Of a stretch of 64,000 bases of DNA, positions 62,130-64,000 are shown piece by piece. Origin of the DNA: CAIMUS01 sp046347625 (GTDB lineage: Bacteria > Pseudomonadota > Gammaproteobacteria > Competibacterales > Competibacteraceae); assembly GCA_046347625.1 (NCBI GenBank), contig JAXMFU010000008.1:186001-250000 (forward strand), written 5' to 3'. The translations under genes and the position numbers were made by a program. The stretch's first letter is position 1. The number at the start of each line of letters is the position of its first letter. The notes beneath the pieces are model-generated. The model had not been told where the DNA came from. It did no database searches and saw only the letters and a list, made by a program, of their open reading frames with translations.

Positions 62130-63062
62130 ATGGCCACGGACTCTCTCGATCTCTACCTTAGGCTTCTCGGGCGCACGCTGCCGCTTTATGGTCTGGTGGT
62201 ACTGGGATTTGCGGCCGGCAGACTACTTGCCATCGAGCGCCGCTCTATAGCGCTGTTGTTGATCTATGTCATTACGCCGGTGGTTGCATTCCGTGGTGTG
62301 CTTCGCACCCCGATCAGTGTCGAGACTCTGTCCCTGCCTTTGGTTTTTCTTACGCTCGGAACCCTGCTCTGCCTGCTGACATTCAAATTGACCTCGCACT
62401 TCTGGCATGACGGACGCGAGAATATCGCCGCCTTCTGCGCCGGTACCGGCAATACCGGTTACTTCGGCATTCCGGTAGCGGTCATGCTGTTCGGTGACGA
62501 GGTACTTGGCCAGGCGATTCTCTGCTCACTGGGTCTGACACTGTTCGAGAGTTCCTTTGGCGGCTATATCGCCGCCCGTGGGCAACTGGACCGGCGGCAA
62601 GCGGTACGCACTATTCTGCGTCTTCCTTCTCTGTATGCCATGGCGCTGGCTTTTCTGTGCCAGCGGTGGGGAATCAAGCCGGCTTCCGAATGGGAGACGG
62701 TAACAGTACAGTTCACCGGCACCTACAGTGTGCTTGGGATGCTGCTTCTCGGCAGCGGACTGGCCGACCTGCGCCGCACGGCTTTCGATCCTGGCTTCGT
62801 GGCTTATACCCTGATGGTAAAAGCCGTGGCATGGCCCGTAGCCATGCTCTGCTGGTTACTCATAAGCGGTGTGATAGGGTTCCGCTACGATCCTGTCACC
62901 GCCCGGGTCATGTTGTTCATGGCGATCGTACCGATTGCCGTCAGTACCCTCGTCTGGGCCGAAATTTTCCACCTTCACCCCGATAAAATGGCCCTTACCG
63001 TGCTGTTAAGCACCTTGGTCGGGGCCGTTCTGGTGCCACTGGCGGCGCTGGTAAGGTTTTAA
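62130..63062 (+). CDS. AEC-family (auxin efflux carrier-like) transporter
   Basis: 310 aa, about ten hydrophobic segments in two repeats. 'LYGLVVLGFAAGRLL' opens the first, 'CAGTGNTGYFGIPVAVMLFG' is the family-typical G-N-x-G-x-x-G-I-P motif of helix 4, and the second repeat ends with 'MAIVPIAVSTLVWAEIF'. Bacterial members export or import small organic anions such as malate or malonate. No visible Shine-Dalgarno and no operon partner. Confidence 0.88.
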   Translation: MATDSLDLYLRLLGRTLPLYGLVVLGFAAGRLLAIERRSIALLLIYVITPVVAFRGVLRTPISVETLSLPLVFLTLGTLLCLLTFKLTSHFWHDGRENIAAFCAGTGNTGYFGIPVAVMLFGDEVLGQAILCSLGLTLFESSFGGYIAARGQLDRRQAVRTILRLPSLYAMALAFLCQRWGIKPASEWETVTVQFTGTYSVLGMLLLGSGLADLRRTAFDPGFVAYTLMVKAVAWPVAMLCWLLISGVIGFRYDPVTARVMLFMAIVPIAVSTLVWAEIFHLHPDKMALTVLLSTLVGAVLVPLAALVRF

Positions 63063-63117
63063 ACGGAGGTAACCAGCTGTCCGCTGGCTTAGGAGCGAGA
63101 AGGTATCTTGTCTTTCG

Positions 63118-63138
63118 CCTTTAACCTTTAACCTTTAT
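63118..63138. repeat. Heptamer repeat, 3 units
   Basis: CCTTTAA, CCTTTAA, CCTTTAT, the same unit as 50039-50108. It lies between the AEC transporter and the transposase gene. Confidence 0.75.
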
Positions 63139-63209
63139 AGTCATCTACTCAATATGATATAATTTATTAAATTGAAATCCGCTTTTTGTTAAAACTAAGG
63201 AGAGATATC

Positions 63210-64000
63210 ATGAAAGGCGAAAGATTATTTGTCGAAAGACAAACTGAGTTGCGTGAGCACTTAGCTGAAGAGAAGGAGATTACCATTAAGTTTAAGTTAG
63301 CTTTCTTGAAATGTTTCTCGCCATTAGGTCGAGATTTAGAAGCTGTATGTCAAGATTTTGGGATCGCGGTGTCCACGGGTTATCTGTGGCTGCGCACCTG
63401 GAATGACGCGGGTTATGCCGGAATTAGCGAGAAGGGGCAACGGACAGGTCGACCACCCCAACTCGATGAATGGGACCTGATTTTTTTAAACTACCGGTTG
63501 CACCAGCAAACCATGTGGATCACCACCGAGGTCAGGGAACTCATTCGGCGAGAATTTGGGATTGAGTATTCGCCGGCTCAAGTCATTCGGATCTTGCGCG
63601 AGCGGATGGGCCTGCATTTCAGTAAGCCTTTTCCACGGGATTATCGTCGGCCCCCCGATGCCGAGGAGCGCTTGAAAGCGAGCCTCCATCACGTGTTTAT
63701 AGCCTTGAAAGAGAAAGGGATAGGTAAGGATGATATCGCCCTGGGCTTCGTCGATGAAGCGAGTCCGCAAAATCGGGCTAACACGGTACGGGTGTGGAGT
63801 TTCGAGGCCAGCCCCGTGGTCGATAAGAACACGACCCATTTTAAGAGTAACACGATTGGCTTTTACGCGATTCAGGGGATCAGTGTGCAGGCGTTTCTGG
63901 CGAATTCAAAGGAAGACGCCATTGTTGATTTTCTCAAGCAAGTCAAAGCCGCCAATGCGACAGCCAAAGCCATTGTGATGGTCCTAGATAATTATAGTAG
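63210..64000 (+). CDS. IS630-family-like transposase (3' end outside window)
   Basis: Open from the ATG at 63210 (AAGGAG 7 bases upstream) to the window edge, 263 codons. N-terminal winged-helix region ('FSPLGRDLEAVCQDFGIAVS' around a TTC/TCG join, 'GRPPQLDEWD', 'RLHQQTMWITTEVRELIRRE') matches IS630/Tc1-type DNA binding. The DDE domain begins with first Asp in 'IALGFVDEASPQNRANTVR' and second Asp in 'AIVMVLDNYS'; the third acidic residue lies beyond the window. It is more AT-rich in its first 150 bases than after. No inverted repeat end was identified. Confidence 0.82.
   Translation, partial: MKGERLFVERQTELREHLAEEKEITIKFKLAFLKCFSPLGRDLEAVCQDFGIAVSTGYLWLRTWNDAGYAGISEKGQRTGRPPQLDEWDLIFLNYRLHQQTMWITTEVRELIRREFGIEYSPAQVIRILRERMGLHFSKPFPRDYRRPPDAEERLKASLHHVFIALKEKGIGKDDIALGFVDEASPQNRANTVRVWSFEASPVVDKNTTHFKSNTIGFYAIQGISVQAFLANSKEDAIVDFLKQVKAANATAKAIVMVLDNYS

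Overview
The window reads as chromosomal DNA of a GC-rich gammaproteobacterium. PutA, the queC/queD/queE set, Mug, a YdiJ-like FAD/Fe-S oxidoreductase and the very dense load of palindromic intergenic repeats recall large-genome Competibacteraceae/Thiotrichales-like bacteria. That placement is inference only; no rRNA or tRNA gene is present to test it.

Layout. 1-7.9 kb: conflict-type accessory genes (truncated AAA ATPase with a DUF4276 partner; alpha/beta hydrolase with a HEAT protein; a DUF4062-nSTAND-FGE protein; a metallophosphoesterase/nucleotidyltransferase pair). 8.2-17.5 kb: PutA, a transglutaminase-like protein, DUF72, a small conserved protein, an AttH/CrtC-like lipoprotein and a multi-PAS histidine kinase. 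18.7-26.4 kb, plus strand: TPP enzyme, enolase-superfamily enzyme, FAD/Fe-S oxidoreductase, ASRT-like protein and SDR. 27.2-37.4 kb: galactose metabolism. The plus-strand genes (GH1-like, glycosyltransferase, galE, glf) point to galactofuranose-containing polysaccharide; the minus-strand genes (GH2, galT, M24-like, galK) form a Leloir operon. 37.7-41 kb: CDF transporter and GH15 glucoamylase-like enzyme. 41.6-48.5 kb: a four-gene TIR / VMAP / MoxR / vWA-FGE-FGE locus. 48.6-52 kb: queE, a PIN toxin-antitoxin-like pair, a triple-domain QueD-like protein and queC. 52-53.6 kb: a beta-hydroxyacid dehydrogenase and Mug. 54-61.7 kb: an AT-richer five-gene signalling cluster. 62.1-64 kb: an AEC transporter and a truncated IS630-type transposase.

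Two systems stand out. First, 41.6-48.5 kb matches the known MoxR/vWA/VMAP ternary conflict systems. Its vWA protein ends in two formylglycine-generating-enzyme-like (C-type-lectin-fold) domains whose last 105 bases differ almost only at codon positions 1 and 2 within NNC/NNT codons, as expected of diversity-generating-retroelement (DGR) variable regions. A perfect 8-bp/4-nt hairpin follows the second. No reverse transcriptase or template repeat is visible here, so the source would lie elsewhere. The DUF4062-nSTAND-FGE gene at 3.1-6 kb is a possible third target. Second, 54-61.7 kb encodes a full-length class I lysyl-tRNA synthetase homologue without HIGH and KMSKS motifs, a periplasmic amino-acid-binding lipoprotein, an aldehyde dehydrogenase homologue with altered catalytic residues, a membrane histidine kinase and a receiver-GGDEF-EAL protein. 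I infer an amino-acid-sensing pathway feeding into c-di-GMP; I do not recognise it as a described system.

The intergenic spaces carry several families of short inverted-repeat elements. In four places the insertion can be read directly from target-site duplications, including one four-layer nest at 61.7-62.1 kb.
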